Below are positions 1 to 11,608 of a stretch of 64,000 bases of DNA, piece by piece. The translations under genes and the position numbers were made by a program. This DNA is from Lycorma delicatula. Its lineage: Eukaryota; Arthropoda; Insecta; Hemiptera; Fulgoridae. The stretch's first letter is position 1, and every line of letters starts with the position of its first letter. Location: NCBI RefSeq assembly GCF_047948215.1, contig NC_134455.1, positions 74,239,689 to 74,303,688 of the forward strand, written 5' to 3'. Below the pieces are notes generated by a model, which was not told where the DNA came from, did not search any database, and worked only from the letters and a program-made list of their open reading frames with translations.

Positions 1-1874
1 AAAGTACTTCCAAATTTTAAACACACGTGCCTGTTTAAAATATAATTGACCTCATTTTATCTGTTTAATAATTCTCATATCTTTCTTTCCTTTCATCAAT
101 AATAAAACATATATTGTAAGTTATAGAAGACCTTTCTCAACATAATACTTAAAAAATTAATAATAAATAAATTTTAATAGAAAAATTGACACGGTGCATA
201 GCACCACAACCGTTTATGCTTCTGAGAGACTTGTGTAAAAGCTTATCTAATATCCGTGCTAATTATAATATCCTAAACTTATTTTTAAATTCGTGTTTTC
301 TCTTCAGGTCATCCTTTTTTCTTTCTGTGAACCACTTTTCATCTCTTTTTTTATATCTGCCTTCGTCTCAAATGAACTGCTTGGTGATTTAGTAGCAGGA
401 AACCTCAATAAGCAGGAAGATAATTTCCATGATCATTAATCAGTTTTCATACCTTATTTCTTCTACACTGTTTCTTACAATTGAGATGTGTATTAAATTT
501 GTGGTAAAACAGAAAAAATGAACATACTAATTTCTTTCTATGTATATATATTTTACAATTTCAAATTGTCTTTTATGTTTCTTTGTCACAGTATTATTTT
601 TTTTTTTTAATTCTCTAGATTTCTTTTAGTGAAATATTTCAAAAAGATTTAGAAACAGATGAAAATTAAAAAGGAAGTTTATACAAGATATTTTTTTTCG
701 GAATTTTAAATATTTATTCTTCCTTATAAAAGATAAGAATTGATGCTAAGCCGAATTATTCAACCGGTTAAATATTCAATATTACAACATATTTTACCCT
801 ACGGAAAACATAAGATAATTAGTTATCTAAAAATGGAACGTGTTTAACTGTAACTAACAAGTAAAATTCTATAAAAATGTACTTGCATTAATAATGTATA
901 AAAATTTCTCTCTTAACTCATAAAATTTACATATTGGCAAATTAAATTCAGTTGTCAGTTTATGTGCCAACATATAATAATTTTGATTTAGAATAATGTA
1001 TTCTAATATACGCGTACGCTATTATGTTTATTATTAATGTACATCAATTTGAATTATATTATTGTTTGTAAAAATCAATTATTAAATGAATACCAGTACA
1101 ATACCAGTACAGATGTTGATCCTCTAAACAGAAAGGTTGTTTACTTTAGTAGTGACATAAGAGGTGTTCATTTAGAAAGTTAAATATTATTACAACAGAA
1201 ATTTAATTTCATATTATAACTGTTTAACCTAACTATTATAATGTATTGTAAATTGAATGTTGCGTAATATTATTATTATTATACCAGTTTAACTAGCATA
1301 ATTTATTATTATAATTAATATTATAAATTCATTGTATATTATGATTTATTAATAGATATATTATTCAAATCACAAATATTCTGTGACCCATTTGAAATTA
1401 ATTATATTTTTAAATTATGGTAAAAAAATTATTTCATAGATTCCTTTTGGAACAGTCTTCTTATCTGATTCTGCGGTAATGATATTAAAGAATAAAATTT
1501 TTAATTATTTATCATTTTTTTAAAACCGGCAAAGGATTGAATAACTTTTCCAGCTTTATCTCTGATAGATTTTTATTTCGAATATTCCATTCGGTGTAAG
1601 AAATTAAGTATTAAAGACTTAATTTTGCAATATTTTGAGTATAATTGGGAAAAAAGATCAAAATGTTCTATAAGAATATTTTCACCCGATTTGATTCCCT
1701 TTTTTTAAATTACGTTTTAACCTTAAAAATGTGAAGTATTAAAAATGTAATTAATAAATAATCAAATCTCTTAATAAAAATTACGCATCCTTTGATATTA
1801 AATGGCTTTTTTGTCATTGAACTTACACTGGATTTAGTGAATAATTGCTAATAAAAATAAAATTATTAGTAAAA
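1..1874. other. AT-rich intergenic DNA, nothing recognised
   Basis: No repeat family or coding homology is visible. A 68-residue frame at 186-392 starts with TTG and is rich in Leu, Phe and Ser, as expected from T-rich DNA. A poly-T run lies near 598-610 and ATT-rich DNA near 1265-1340. Confidence 0.6.
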
Positions 1875-2350
1875 CCAACTTCGGTCTTTTTTGTTTCTCT
1901 CCTACAATGGTTTTTTTTTAAGAATTACTATTTAAACTCATTCAGAAAATGATAATTGTTATTTTTTAGTAACTTATCTACATATTGACATTAAAAATTA
2001 GATGTAATAAGTTTATAACAAAGCAATTGTTCTACGCTATTTTATTTCCCTGTTTTGGCATATTGAGATTAGATGGTTTACATGTAAGAGATTTATAACA
2101 TTACTCTTATATTCATAATATAAGACCTATTTATGTTTATAATTATAAGTAATAATAATTATAAATATAATCTAACCTACGCTCGCTTCGCTTGCTAACC
2201 TTGACTAGCGAGCGTAGTTTAAGTTTATTTAGTTAGATTATATTTGTAATTTCTCTGCAAATGGTAAAAATTATTTTCTTAATGAATTTAATTAGTTATT
2301 CTTAAAAAAAAAACCATTGTGCGGAAGAAACAAGACCCAACAATTTGGTT
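1875..2350. repeat. Nested inverted repeat (foldback-like)
   Basis: The left arm, about 1875-1949, matches the reverse complement of about 2275-2350; both carry an ACAATGGTTTTTTTT core flanked by matching sequence. Inside is a second inverted pair: an AATATAATCTAA segment before 2172 and TTAGATTATATTTG after 2236. The centre has a GC-rich CTACGCTCGCTTCGCTTGC stretch unlike its surroundings. No coding capacity is seen. It looks like a non-autonomous foldback or MITE. Arm ends are judged by eye. Confidence 0.6.
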
Positions 2351-2985
2351 CCTACGTATTTGACCCCTTTACTTAACGACTGCGACATACAATATTTTCA
2401 ATTATAACGACAACTTGAAAAACAAATGATGTATTAGAAATTAAAAAAAAAAAATTAAATAATTAAAACTCGTTAAAACATTAATGCAGTTCAATTTTCA
2501 GTCCTAAAATTAAACTTTAAAAAAATTGGTATTTTTAAATACAGGTCACGTTATGCCTCCTCTTCTGATTGGAGCTACAAAATGTATTTATTGGTGTCAT
2601 TATTTACCTAAAATAAGTTGGCCCGATTTGATGCAATCTTATTCGGCTAGCCTAAAAACGTTATAGTTTATTAAATAAATAAAAAATTAAAAAAATGATC
2701 ACTAAAGTATTCCTTTGGCCGATTGAGATCGAAAGCGATATATATATATATATATATATAAAATCAATTTTCTCTGACCACTAAACAAAAAGTCAGAAAT
2801 TAAAAATGGCGAAAACTAATTAAACCTCACTCTTTTTTAACTTTGTTCAGAATTTACTTCCGTCAGTGCCTCACATTTAGAAAATTTTTGTACCACTTTC
2901 GAAGACTTTATGTTGAGCCAATCCGTAGATATTAATACAGTCCAACACAGGTACGTACATACGTCTTTCGGAAATCTCTAAAACG
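2351..2985. other. Unassigned DNA with a short (TA)n tract
   Basis: Apart from an alternating TA run at about 2739-2761, no gene or repeat family is recognised. Confidence 0.5.
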
Positions 2986-3222
2986 TTTTACCCCCTTTCC
3001 AAAGAAAAGTATACGGTATTACTTTCGGACGCATGGTGGGAGTGAAATGAATTTTCTTTACGATTTGAGGCATGAGGAGTATGAAAATACCATTCACTTG
3101 AAATTTTATTTCCTTATATATATATATATATATAATATATATATTATATTATATATATTATATATATATATATATATAATATATATATAATATATATATA
3201 TAATATATATATATAATATAAT

Positions 3223-3265
<43 letters not shown>

Positions 3266-3370
3266 GTGTGTGTGTCTACGTATAAAATTTGTGGCTCGAA
3301 AATCTCCAAAACTGCTTGATGAATTTCATTGAAATTTATATTTGCTCTAGTAATGTATCTAAAGTTGTGC
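2985..3370 (+). repeat. Dispersed repeat with internal (TA)n
   Basis: The segment before the microsatellite (about 2990-3112, with AAAGAAAAGTATACGGTATTAC and a following GGCATGAGGAGTATGAAAA) and the one after it (3283-3360, AAAATTTGTGGCTCGAAAAT) both have reverse-complement partners around 56.1-56.26 kb and 55.5-55.58 kb. The two loci are therefore copies of one repeat. Here the (TA)n centre is intact; in the other copy a mariner relic occupies that position. Confidence 0.65.
3112..3264. repeat. (TA)n microsatellite
   Basis: About 150 bp of alternating TA with occasional AA or TT phase shifts, followed by a short GTGTGTGT run. The overlapping minus-strand frame full of Tyr and Ile is only this repeat read as codons. 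Confidence 0.95.
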
Positions 3371-3434
3371 GTATGGAAATCTGTGAAGACTGGTCGAGTC
3401 GTATTTTTGACTCAACCACCTTAAATTTGGTTCT

Positions 3435-3468
3435 TAAAACCAAATATTTAAGAAAATATTTGGTTTTA
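3435..3468. repeat. Perfect 15-bp hairpin
   Basis: TAAAACCAAATATTT is followed after a 4-base loop (AAGA) by its exact reverse complement. A shorter partial copy (AAATTTGGTT) lies just upstream, so three related arms sit in about 45 bp. Confidence 0.8.
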
Positions 3469-3479
3469 CACCCGTATGA

Positions 3480-4545
3480 AATTCAGTTGACACAGTAATT
3501 GAAGCCAGCAAATCATAGCGACGTATGTTTATCGATTGAATGCTTGATAATAACCAATTTACAATGTTTTTATGAAAAATATACTTTCAACAACGAAACA
3601 CAATATCACCTTAATGACGATTTTTACAAGGAAAAGTTTCTCATATAAGGCTATAACATCTAACAGAATTTCTGCAACAGGCAATTCATCCATATGTTAC
3701 TGATTTCTGACGTTATTGGATGGAGACTTGACTAGGGTCTATTTTTTTTTTTTCTTTTGGAAATTACGAAAATCAAGTACTTTTGATAAGTGGCGTACCC
3801 TACCGCACCATGATAAATGGTTTTTGTTTTTGTGGCCAGATTGATTGATATCGATCTGGACGACATGTGATTCCAAGGTTCGAGGTATGAAATTATGATC
3901 GTATTTTGAACACATTTCATATAATGAATTCTTTCACGAAACTATACTCTCCAGTAGTTTACAAAATCGTATGATTGGACATCACTGTATTATATTTTTT
4001 AAATTACTAGAAAATTATTTTAACATACTATTTATTTGTGAGCCATTCAAGGACAAATTATTTGAAGAGCGCCGATTCATTAAATTGAACCACAATTATA
4101 TTCAAATATTTTTGAAAATAAAATGGTAGTAATTGGAATTATTTTTATTGGTATTATTTAGAATCGGTTGTACTATTAGTTGAAATACGTAATAATATTC
4201 AAACCACTTTAAATTTAATGCCTTCTATAAAAGAAAAGTTGGAAATCTTTAAAATTGTCATATCATACAAACATGAAAATTTGTTTGTTACTCAATCGAG
4301 CAAAAACTACTGCACCGATTTCGATTGACCTGGTTTTAATTTTTTTATTTTGAAAAATATAGACTACATAAGTAGCCGCAAGTTGAACTTTAAGGAGCAT
4401 CCAGAGCTGCCGAGAACGAAGATCAAACAAATGAGCGTCGGACTCAATCTAACGCCAAGTTAGATTACTCGGGTAATGCGGTAAAGCTGCGCTGGTGAGC
4501 TGTTAGTCAGATATAAAAATTGATTTGATATTAAAATTTAACATA
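3480..4545. other. Unassigned DNA, faint repeat remnant
   Basis: A 62-residue minus-strand frame at 3732-3920 is not recognised. Around 4290-4510 the base composition rises (ACTACTGCACCGATTTCGAT and a GC-richer stretch to 4500), which suggests an old interspersed repeat tail, but I cannot assign a family. Confidence 0.4.
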
Positions 4546-4546
4546 T

Positions 4547-4686
4547 TTATATTTTTAATTTGTATTGTCATTGAAAAAATGGATTAAAAAAATAATATAG
4601 TAAAAATTAAATAAGGAAATATTTTTAATTAGTATTGTCATTGAAAAAATGGATTAAAAAAATAATATAGTAAAAATTAAATAAGG
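4547..4686. repeat. 70-bp tandem duplication
   Basis: A 66-bp block at 4551-4616 recurs at 4621-4686 with essentially one substitution (TTTGTATTG versus TTAGTATTG) and a 4-base AAAT spacer. Near identity implies a recent local duplication. Confidence 0.95.
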
Positions 4687-5439
4687 TATCGAGAAAGTAT
4701 TGATTTTAAAAAAGTAGAAAAAAAAATTGAAATTTCATGAGGTGTAATACTCCGTTTCATGGTCACAATGACGTATGTGGCACTGTGTTAATACAGATTT
4801 GAAAAAACTTCAAAAGTATTATTTAGTATTCGTAAAGCTTATATACACATTTCCGGTCCAAAATAATCCTGCCATAGGTAATAATAAAAATAACAATTCC
4901 CCCTCGTATTTCAGAACAAATATTTTATTTAAATTTTCTAGATGATTTTTGTTGTATCCGTTCGATTTATTAATCGTAATTTTTTTAATGTCATAATTAA
5001 TTGTATAATTTTAATTTTATAATAGGTTCAGCTTCCTACAGGAAATCGTTTTCTTTCATTTTACACTGAAATAAATCTTTCTGAGACAATTATAATATTT
5101 AATTTAACTGTTTGAATAAGAATTGGAACATCATGCTATATACATTTTTTGTTGTGCTTGAATTTAGTGGGCTACCTGCATCAAAAATATTTTGGTCGTG
5201 TTATATTATTGCCGATGAATTAGAATTTTAATAAACTGCTTCACAATAATAAAAAAATTATATGTTAGTTTTTATTTATTTCCTTTTTTATTTTCTTGTT
5301 AATCTTTCTGATTTCATTTTCCTACTATACTATAGTTAGTACACTATACAATATAATAAAACCTCTTTAACCTGGAATAATTTAGTGTCTTACTTATCCG
5401 AATGCTTGTGAATAAATGAAACAATATAATAGGTTGTAA
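4687..5439. other. AT-rich intergenic DNA, nothing recognised
   Basis: No coding homology, element ends or internal repeats are visible. Confidence 0.55.
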
Positions 5440-5543
5440 GGTAAAGAACTGTCTTTACCTTAAGATTTGAACCTTAGAACACTCGACTTCCAAATCAGTT
5501 GAGTTTGCGATGACTTTACCACCACCAGACTAACTCGGTGGTC
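5440..5543 (-). mobile_element. SINE family 1, tRNA-related head only
   Basis: Read on the minus strand this contains a degenerate tRNA-like A box (near GTCTGGTGGTGGTAAAG), the family block AACTGATTTGGAAGTCGAG and a B-box-like AAGGTTCAAATCTT. It matches the 5' heads of the longer copies near 35.5 and 41.5 kb but lacks the TTTGGTGGTTGGGTTTCAAT body. Confidence 0.65.
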
Positions 5544-5895
5544 ATAAAATAGGTATATATTTTCTTTTTCTTTTTTTTTAACCTCTGACTTCAAACTTTG
5601 AATTTGAATTTTTATATAAAGGCTGAAATCTTTAAACAGAAGCCAAGAAACCTCGATCATTTAAAAGCTGCTATCCATCAACAAATCAATACAATACCAT
5701 TGGAAAAGTCTAGAAAGGAATGCGGAATTTTAGGGAGAGGTTAAAGACCTGTAGGTCGTCATACAAACCGCATAATTTATAAAAAAAATAAAAGGTATGT
5801 GAAAATAAATGGCAAATGCTATTCTTTGAGAATATATTTAATTTTTTTGTAATATCTATTTTATTTACTAGTAAATTTTAGTTGGGTCAATTATT

Positions 5896-5920
5896 ACTGC
5901 CGGACTCTGTGTCCGGCAGT
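5896..5920. repeat. GC-rich perfect hairpin
   Basis: ACTGCCGGAC and its exact reverse complement GTCCGGCAGT are separated by TCTGT. The 10-bp stem is strongly GC-rich in very AT-rich DNA and abuts the microsatellite that follows. It may be a transposon end. Confidence 0.85.
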
Positions 5921-5976
5921 ATATATTTATATATTTATATATATATTTATATATTTATTAATATATTTATATATTT

Positions 5977-6033
<57 letters not shown>

Positions 6034-6035
6034 AT
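5921..6035. repeat. (TA)n / (TATATTTA)n microsatellite
   Basis: Irregular ATATTTATATATTTAT units pass into pure alternating TA. Confidence 0.9.
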
Positions 6036-6089
6036 ATCCATCCTACACATCTATAATATCCTACGTATCTATTATGTTTTGGTTGTAAA

Positions 6090-6570
6090 ATAATGTTTCT
6101 AAAAATATTTTTATTTTTAGTTTGTGGTTTTTAAATTTTAACATTAAATTGCACAATTAAAATCATTAACCGTAAAGAAAATTATTTAGTTTAAAAAAAA
6201 AACATTTTATTACTTTTTTTTGTTTATTGGCTGGCTATTAACTGGCTTGTTTTATGATTTTACTTAAGTGTATTTGTGTGGTTTAATCTGTAATTTCCAT
6301 ACTCTGAGTTTATTGTTTTATTAAAATAATTTTTCTAAAAATATTTTTTGAATTATTATTTTTATTTTTAGTTTGTGGTTTTTAAATTTTAACATTAAAA
6401 TGCACACTTAAAATCATCAACAGATAAAGAAAATTATTCAGTTTTAAAAAAACCATTTTATTAGTTTTCTTGTTTATTTGCAATTAACTGGCTTGTTTTA
6501 TGATTTTACTTATGTTTGTATGTGTGTGTGTATGTTTAATCTGTAATTGCCATACTCTGTTTTTATTAGC
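6090..6570. repeat. Tandem duplication, 251-bp period
   Basis: The block beginning TTTCTAAAAATATTTTTAT, with GTTTGTGGTTTTTAAATTTT, AACTGGCTTGTTTTATGATT and AATCTGTAATT in order, occurs at about 6093-6315 and again at about 6330-6563. The phrase TTTGTGGTTTTTAAATTTTA starts at 6121 and 6372. Copies differ by small indels, so the duplication is older than the 70-bp one. No coding content. Confidence 0.85.
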
Positions 6571-8767
6571 TATGCTCATATATGTATATATTTTATAATA
6601 TCCTACACAAAACAAATCAAAATTATTAAAGTTTTTCTGTTAGATAAGTGTGTAGAAGGTAACTTTTTAGCTATTACAATAGCAGATGTATCACATCTGA
6701 GTAGTAAGGCACGTACTAACGAATACGTGACTTCTTAATAGTCTGATTAATTCCCTAAATTTAGTTAAATTAAACTTTGATATATTGTATCAGATTAAGA
6801 TTCTGACACCAATTATTGTATTATTTGTGTCGCCTACGTAATTATGTGAATGCTTTTACCAAGGTCAGTCACTGCAGTTATTAGCATTTTTAATATTTAT
6901 TGTATAGGCGTGCAGAACACAATCATGCTGAAATATTTATTTAATTTAAAAAAAAATCGTTTATTTTTATTATTTAACGTAAATTTGTAATATAAATCTT
7001 ATCGTACATCTGCGACGTTGCAAAAACGTTAAAACCAGAGGAAAAATAATACTACGTGACATATCCGACTGATACACTCTGGCTGTTTAGCGAACTAAAC
7101 TTCTCGGAGGTAACTAATGCACTATCTTTTTGTGACAAACAAACCATACAATTCTATTTCTGCATGCCATTTACTAATACGACCTAGTTATTTGTAATTT
7201 AATTATTTATTACGCTATATTTCTTGTTGTTTTCTGAAACATTACATAAAATGCATTTATTACATTAACATATCACTTAATTTATTCTGTTTTTAAAAAT
7301 TGTGTATGTAGTATCATAATTCATTTAAAATTGCTCAAGAACAAACGTATTTTTACACGATAAACAAACATAACCTAGCGTATATACATAGTAACGGTGA
7401 TTGTTCCACTCTTTGTAAGATAACCTGCTTCTAGAAAAACATGACAAGTGCTTAGCCCTCCTAAATAAATGATCCGTAACACTATGCTCTTTCTTACAAA
7501 AAAAAAATATTACAATATTTTGGTACAATTATTTTTAATATCTGTCTTTTGAAAAACGATAAAAAAATTAAATTTTTACTCAATAAAAATTACAATCTTA
7601 TTTTTCAATCAGTTTGATTTTAACTTGCATCTACATACATGTTCGGTAGTATGTATTCAACAACTGCAGTGAATAAAGAAAATTCTATTTTTATGGAAAG
7701 TTCTAAACAATAAGAACATACAACTTTATTGTCCGAACTTTGAGTTATTAACTGCTCTACCATCTTAAGTGTAAGGATTTTGTATAAAATTTTTCCGTGT
7801 TATTATTATTATTATTCAGGCTTTATCTTGGTACAGTTATTTGTGATTTACTGTACCACGATACGTTATATAAAATTCTTTTAAAAAATAATTATGCTAT
7901 GTTTAAAAAAAATAAATATTTCAACAAATATCTTTCTAACAAGGACTTTTATTAGAGTGATTTTTAACTTATTTCCCTTTCTGTCTCTCGGATAATATAG
8001 AATGTATTGAAAATTATTCCTGAATTAATATGATCCTGTAAAAGATTTCCATGGAAAATTATCCAAACGAAACCAGTAAACAGGTTAGTATTAAAAAATT
8101 TTATCTGGGGTTGGAAAATGGGGAAATTGTTTCCTAAAATATTTATAATCCAAAAATTCGATTTAATGTACGTATCTTATCGGATATTTAGAAATTGAAC
8201 ATATTTGTTTTATGTAGATCTGTTCACCAAACCATTTCGAGTGAGTGGTACGTGTAAAAAATTTTAATTTTTCTACGTGCTTCAAAAATCCTCTTGCCAT
8301 ACGCTCAGTATATACGAGTATATCTTACTTTTTTACACGCATCTTTCTCTTTTTGTATATTTTTTTCTATGCTGTACTTTTGGTCTTTATTACCTCAGTT
8401 AAACTTTGCTCGCACACTTTTCTTGTCACACCATCCTCTTTTCTATTCTCTTCAGATGTCCATTATTTCATTCTCTCCTGTGCCTTTCTTTTTAACGAAT
8501 TTTTCATTCTAACACCTTTCAATATGTGCCATTCTTTGTCATAAACCCCTTTTCGTCTTGCTGATTACAATCGTAATGAATCATATTTCTGTTGCTTTTG
8601 TTTTACCTATATTTTTGCGAATCTCTATGCTCCTGCTTTATAGAAAAAAATAAGCTTTCTAAATTTAGACGAAAAAATTTGTATATTTTAGTCTAGTCAA
8701 TTCACTCCACCGAGTCTATGCCTTTTTATATGTTGTTTGCGTATATATTACCCCTCTAATTCAACGA
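6571..8767. other. AT-rich intergenic DNA, nothing recognised
   Basis: Contains an (ATT)n run near 7803 and a T/C-rich plus strand from about 8240 to 8560 that keeps a 99-residue hydrophobic frame open (8245-8544). Its second in-frame codon set and lack of homology suggest composition rather than coding. Confidence 0.5.
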
Positions 8768-8768
8768 T

Positions 8769-9456
8769 AAAAATCTGATGTAGATACTACATGACTTCCT
8801 TGTACGCCTATTAAATTACATATACACATTTGTTTAAAATGAAAAGTATATAAAATTTATTTCATTAATAACTTCTGATAGTTTTTCAATTTTTTATTGT
8901 TATTATTGTATTATTATGTTTTATTTTTATATATTATTATTATATATAATAATTATATATATATAATTGTTTTATATTATATTTTTACAATCGGAGGTTA
9001 ATAATTAATAATAAATCAATATATTTAAATTGAAAAAAAAAGGTTAAAAAAAATTAGGAGATAAAGTCTGATTCTAACCAATGTGTCCTTGTAAGAGCCA
9101 AATATTTCATTAATTAAAATTTCATTTGGTTATCACTCTGGGAATGAAATTAAGTACTAGTTATGATATATCGTTGAAAAGCTCTCAATGAGGGCTTATT
9201 ACTGCAGTTAAGAAAAAGTCAATAATCCAATTTTTTTTGCAATCAAAAGGAGAGGTGCACAACTACGTGTTACAACAGTTCTAAATCCAAAATTTCAACA
9301 TTCTAAGGCTAATCGTTTTTAAACTATGCGAGATAAATACGTACATACATACATAACAGACGTCACGCCGAAACTAGTCAAAATGGATATTTCCGTAGAA
9401 ATCTGGAAAAAGAATTTTTACGATCACAATACTTCCTTTACTTCGTACAAGGAAGT
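8769..9456 (+). mobile_element. MITE-like element, ACTTCCTTGTACG family, copy 1
   Basis: The element is bounded by ACTTCCTTGTACG at 8794 and its reverse complement CGTACAAGGAAGT ending at 9456. It shares, in order, CTATTAAATTACATATACAC, AATAATAAATCAATATATTT, a degenerate tRNA-like B box on the minus strand, CTCTCAATGAGGGCTTATTA, GGAGAGGTGCACAACTA and GCCGAAACTAGTCAAAATGG with copies near 37.6-38.5 and 44.2-44.9 kb. Homology to copy 3 also extends about 25 bp left of the apparent TIR. No transposase frame is present, so it is non-autonomous. Confidence 0.8.
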
Positions 9457-9935
9457 AAAAAATGTATGGTTTAAAACAGAATTAATTAATTAATACTGTT
9501 AAATACACTAAAAATTTGTATTAAATACTGAAATAAATTAGAAATATTTAAAATATAAACCATTTACAAATATATTATTTGAAATTTAAAATTAGATATC
9601 CATTACTATTGTTTCATTTTTTTTATCTCAGTGGTTAATAAGCAAACTATTGAAATTGCTATCTGAATTTACCTTATTAATTACTATGGAAAACGTTTTT
9701 TACTTTTCAAATTTAATATAATGTAATTTATAGTAAATTTCAAGATTTATTTATTGGGAATTGTAAATTATCATTGCGTTACTGTTTGTAAAATCCATCT
9801 ATGTTAAATAGAGTTCGTAATTTTAATTAACATTAAGAACTAAATATTATTATTGTATATACCTGTGTACCAAGCGCACCCACCCATGTTTGGAAAATTT
9901 GAAAAAGTAAAAAAAAAACAAATATTAATTTTTTA
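9457..9935. other. AT-rich intergenic DNA, nothing recognised
   Basis: No feature seen beyond homopolymer runs. Confidence 0.55.
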
Positions 9936-10570
9936 ATATTTGTCCTTACTTCCATCGAGAACGTTTGAAATACATTTCATGAACAATTTTTTAACCAGAT
10001 CATCCGGTATTTCTGACCAAGCCGCACTAATCCACTCACGTATTTGTATCAAAAACGGTTTCTTAATTTTAACAGATGATGAATTCTTGCGTGTCGTGTT
10101 GGCCATCCGGTTTGTGTAGTGTTTAGGGTATTTTGTTTTAAATGGTCGTTTACGCAGTTATCTGCACGATGAAGAATAGGTGTCATTCCACTAGGAATAA
10201 TTAACCTTATCACTCTTTCCTTGTATCACTCTTCTCTTTACACGATTGGTCATATGACTTTTAAAACTGTCCAATACAAGTATGGAAAGTTTTCATAATA
10301 AATCACCTGGTCGACCCTCCCCGACTCATTTAATCAAAGCTTATACTAATTTATTATACATTTTTCCATTTCTTGTGCTCTTATGACAATATCGGGTGGA
10401 AAATTTTCACCTTTCGGTAGATTTTTTATTTTAAAAATTACGTATGGGAATACTTTTTCCCATCCGAAAGTATTGTCAGCATCACCAACAGCGTTGTTCT
10501 TAGTAATCGGCATTCGTATGTGATCGGTTTTTGCACCTATACTTCCAATTTTTATTGTTGATGGCTTCAA
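9936..10570 (-). pseudogene. pogo/Tigger-like DDE transposase remnant
   Basis: Read on the minus strand, the pieces follow the order of a DDE_1 (pogo/Tigger, CENP-B-like) catalytic domain. An open stretch at 10570-10346 includes FPYVIFKIKNLPKGENFPPD. Next, around 10290-10205, comes VLDSFKSHMTNRVKRRV, in which the Asp of LDSFKSH corresponds to the second catalytic Asp. A degraded IPSGMTPILHRAD-like stretch follows, then a tail around 10120-9960 with IREWISAAWSEIPDDLVKK and NVLDGSKD. Stops and frameshifts separate these blocks, and no N-terminal CENP-B/HTH half is seen beyond 10570. It is a dead, partial copy. Order and motif match make the family call fairly secure; ends are approximate. Confidence 0.75.
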
Positions 10571-10789
10571 AAGTCACCGGTATCTATTGAAATCGCGTAT
10601 CCAAAGAGACGTTTATTCTATATTTGCTCTGCAAGTTTATCTTCTACTTAGGATATTTCGCGTTTTTCTGCTCTCTTGTTTTATCGGCTACGAGAAATTA
10701 GTTTTCATTCTTTTGCCATTTACAAATATAGGACTCTGCTATATTTACTTTTCTGTCTGTTGCATGATTTCTATGCTCCTTTACGTGAT

Positions 10790-11060
10790 CCAGTGGGTTG
10801 GTCGAAGGTTCTTCGACTTCGAAATTTGAACTTTAGTTCAAATCCTAGAAAAGGCAGTTAGTTACTTTTATACGGAACGTATAAGTTAGTTACTTTTAGA
10901 ACGTGGATAACGGTATTTTTTGTTGGTTGGGTTTCAGTTAACCACACATCTCAGGAATGGTCGACCTGAGACTGTGCGAGACACACTTCATTTACATTCA
11001 TACACATTATCCTCATTTGTCCTCTGAAATAATCCCTTACGGCTAAATAGAGAAAGAATG
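10790..11060 (+). mobile_element. SINE family 1, near full-length copy
   Basis: A tRNA-like head begins near AGTGGGTTGGTC with a B-box-like TAGTTCAAATCCTA at about 10832-10846. The body carries TTGGTTGGGTTTCAGTTAAC, ACACATCTCAGGAATGGTC and TATCCTCATTTGTCCTCTGA, ending with GGCTAAATAGAGAAAGAA. The tRNA head plus unrelated body is the hallmark of a pol III-transcribed SINE. A tandem GTTAGTTACTTTTA duplication (about 10858-10900) is private to this copy. Confidence 0.8.
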
Positions 11061-11608
11061 AATATGAAAATGCTCCTTTATGTAAAGAATAACTCGTAAG
11101 TTCTCTGCACCAGTGAATGAACCCAGCTCTTTTTTTCATTCATTCTGTACATCGAATGTACACGAAACGTTTATGTACTAATCGGTCGTTGTCACTATAA
11201 AAAAATCGATGATAAAATGATCGATAAAAATGCTTTCGTATGAAATAAATAACTTTTGTATGAGAAAAATGCAAAGGACAGCTTCAGGTCGTAGATAAAA
11301 GTTTAATTTTCTAATTCTTGTAATTACTCATAGCCAAGTTTTTTTTTATCAAACAAAATCATTTTGTTTCACTGGATGAAGGTTCGTATTAAAATAAAGC
11401 AGTTTATATTACAATTTTGTAGGGACTGATTAATATATATATTACACTAGTGGAATAAGTATTCTTTCATATTTTGAAAGAAATGTTTCGCTCGAAACTT
11501 ATTTTGAATAGATTGTGTATTTATTGTAAGTAGACTGATAAATTATTTGTGTACACCGTTATAAAATATTGTATTATTTATGTATTTGACCTTTTTACAA
11601 AAAAAAAA

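Noticed and set aside
3106..3309. Tyr/Ile-rich minus-strand open frame
   Set aside because: It is the (TA)n microsatellite read as codons.
8245..8544. 99-residue frame that could be a membrane protein
   Set aside because: It starts from a non-ATG codon in T/C-rich DNA, has an overlapping frame in another phase with the same look, and no recognisable family.
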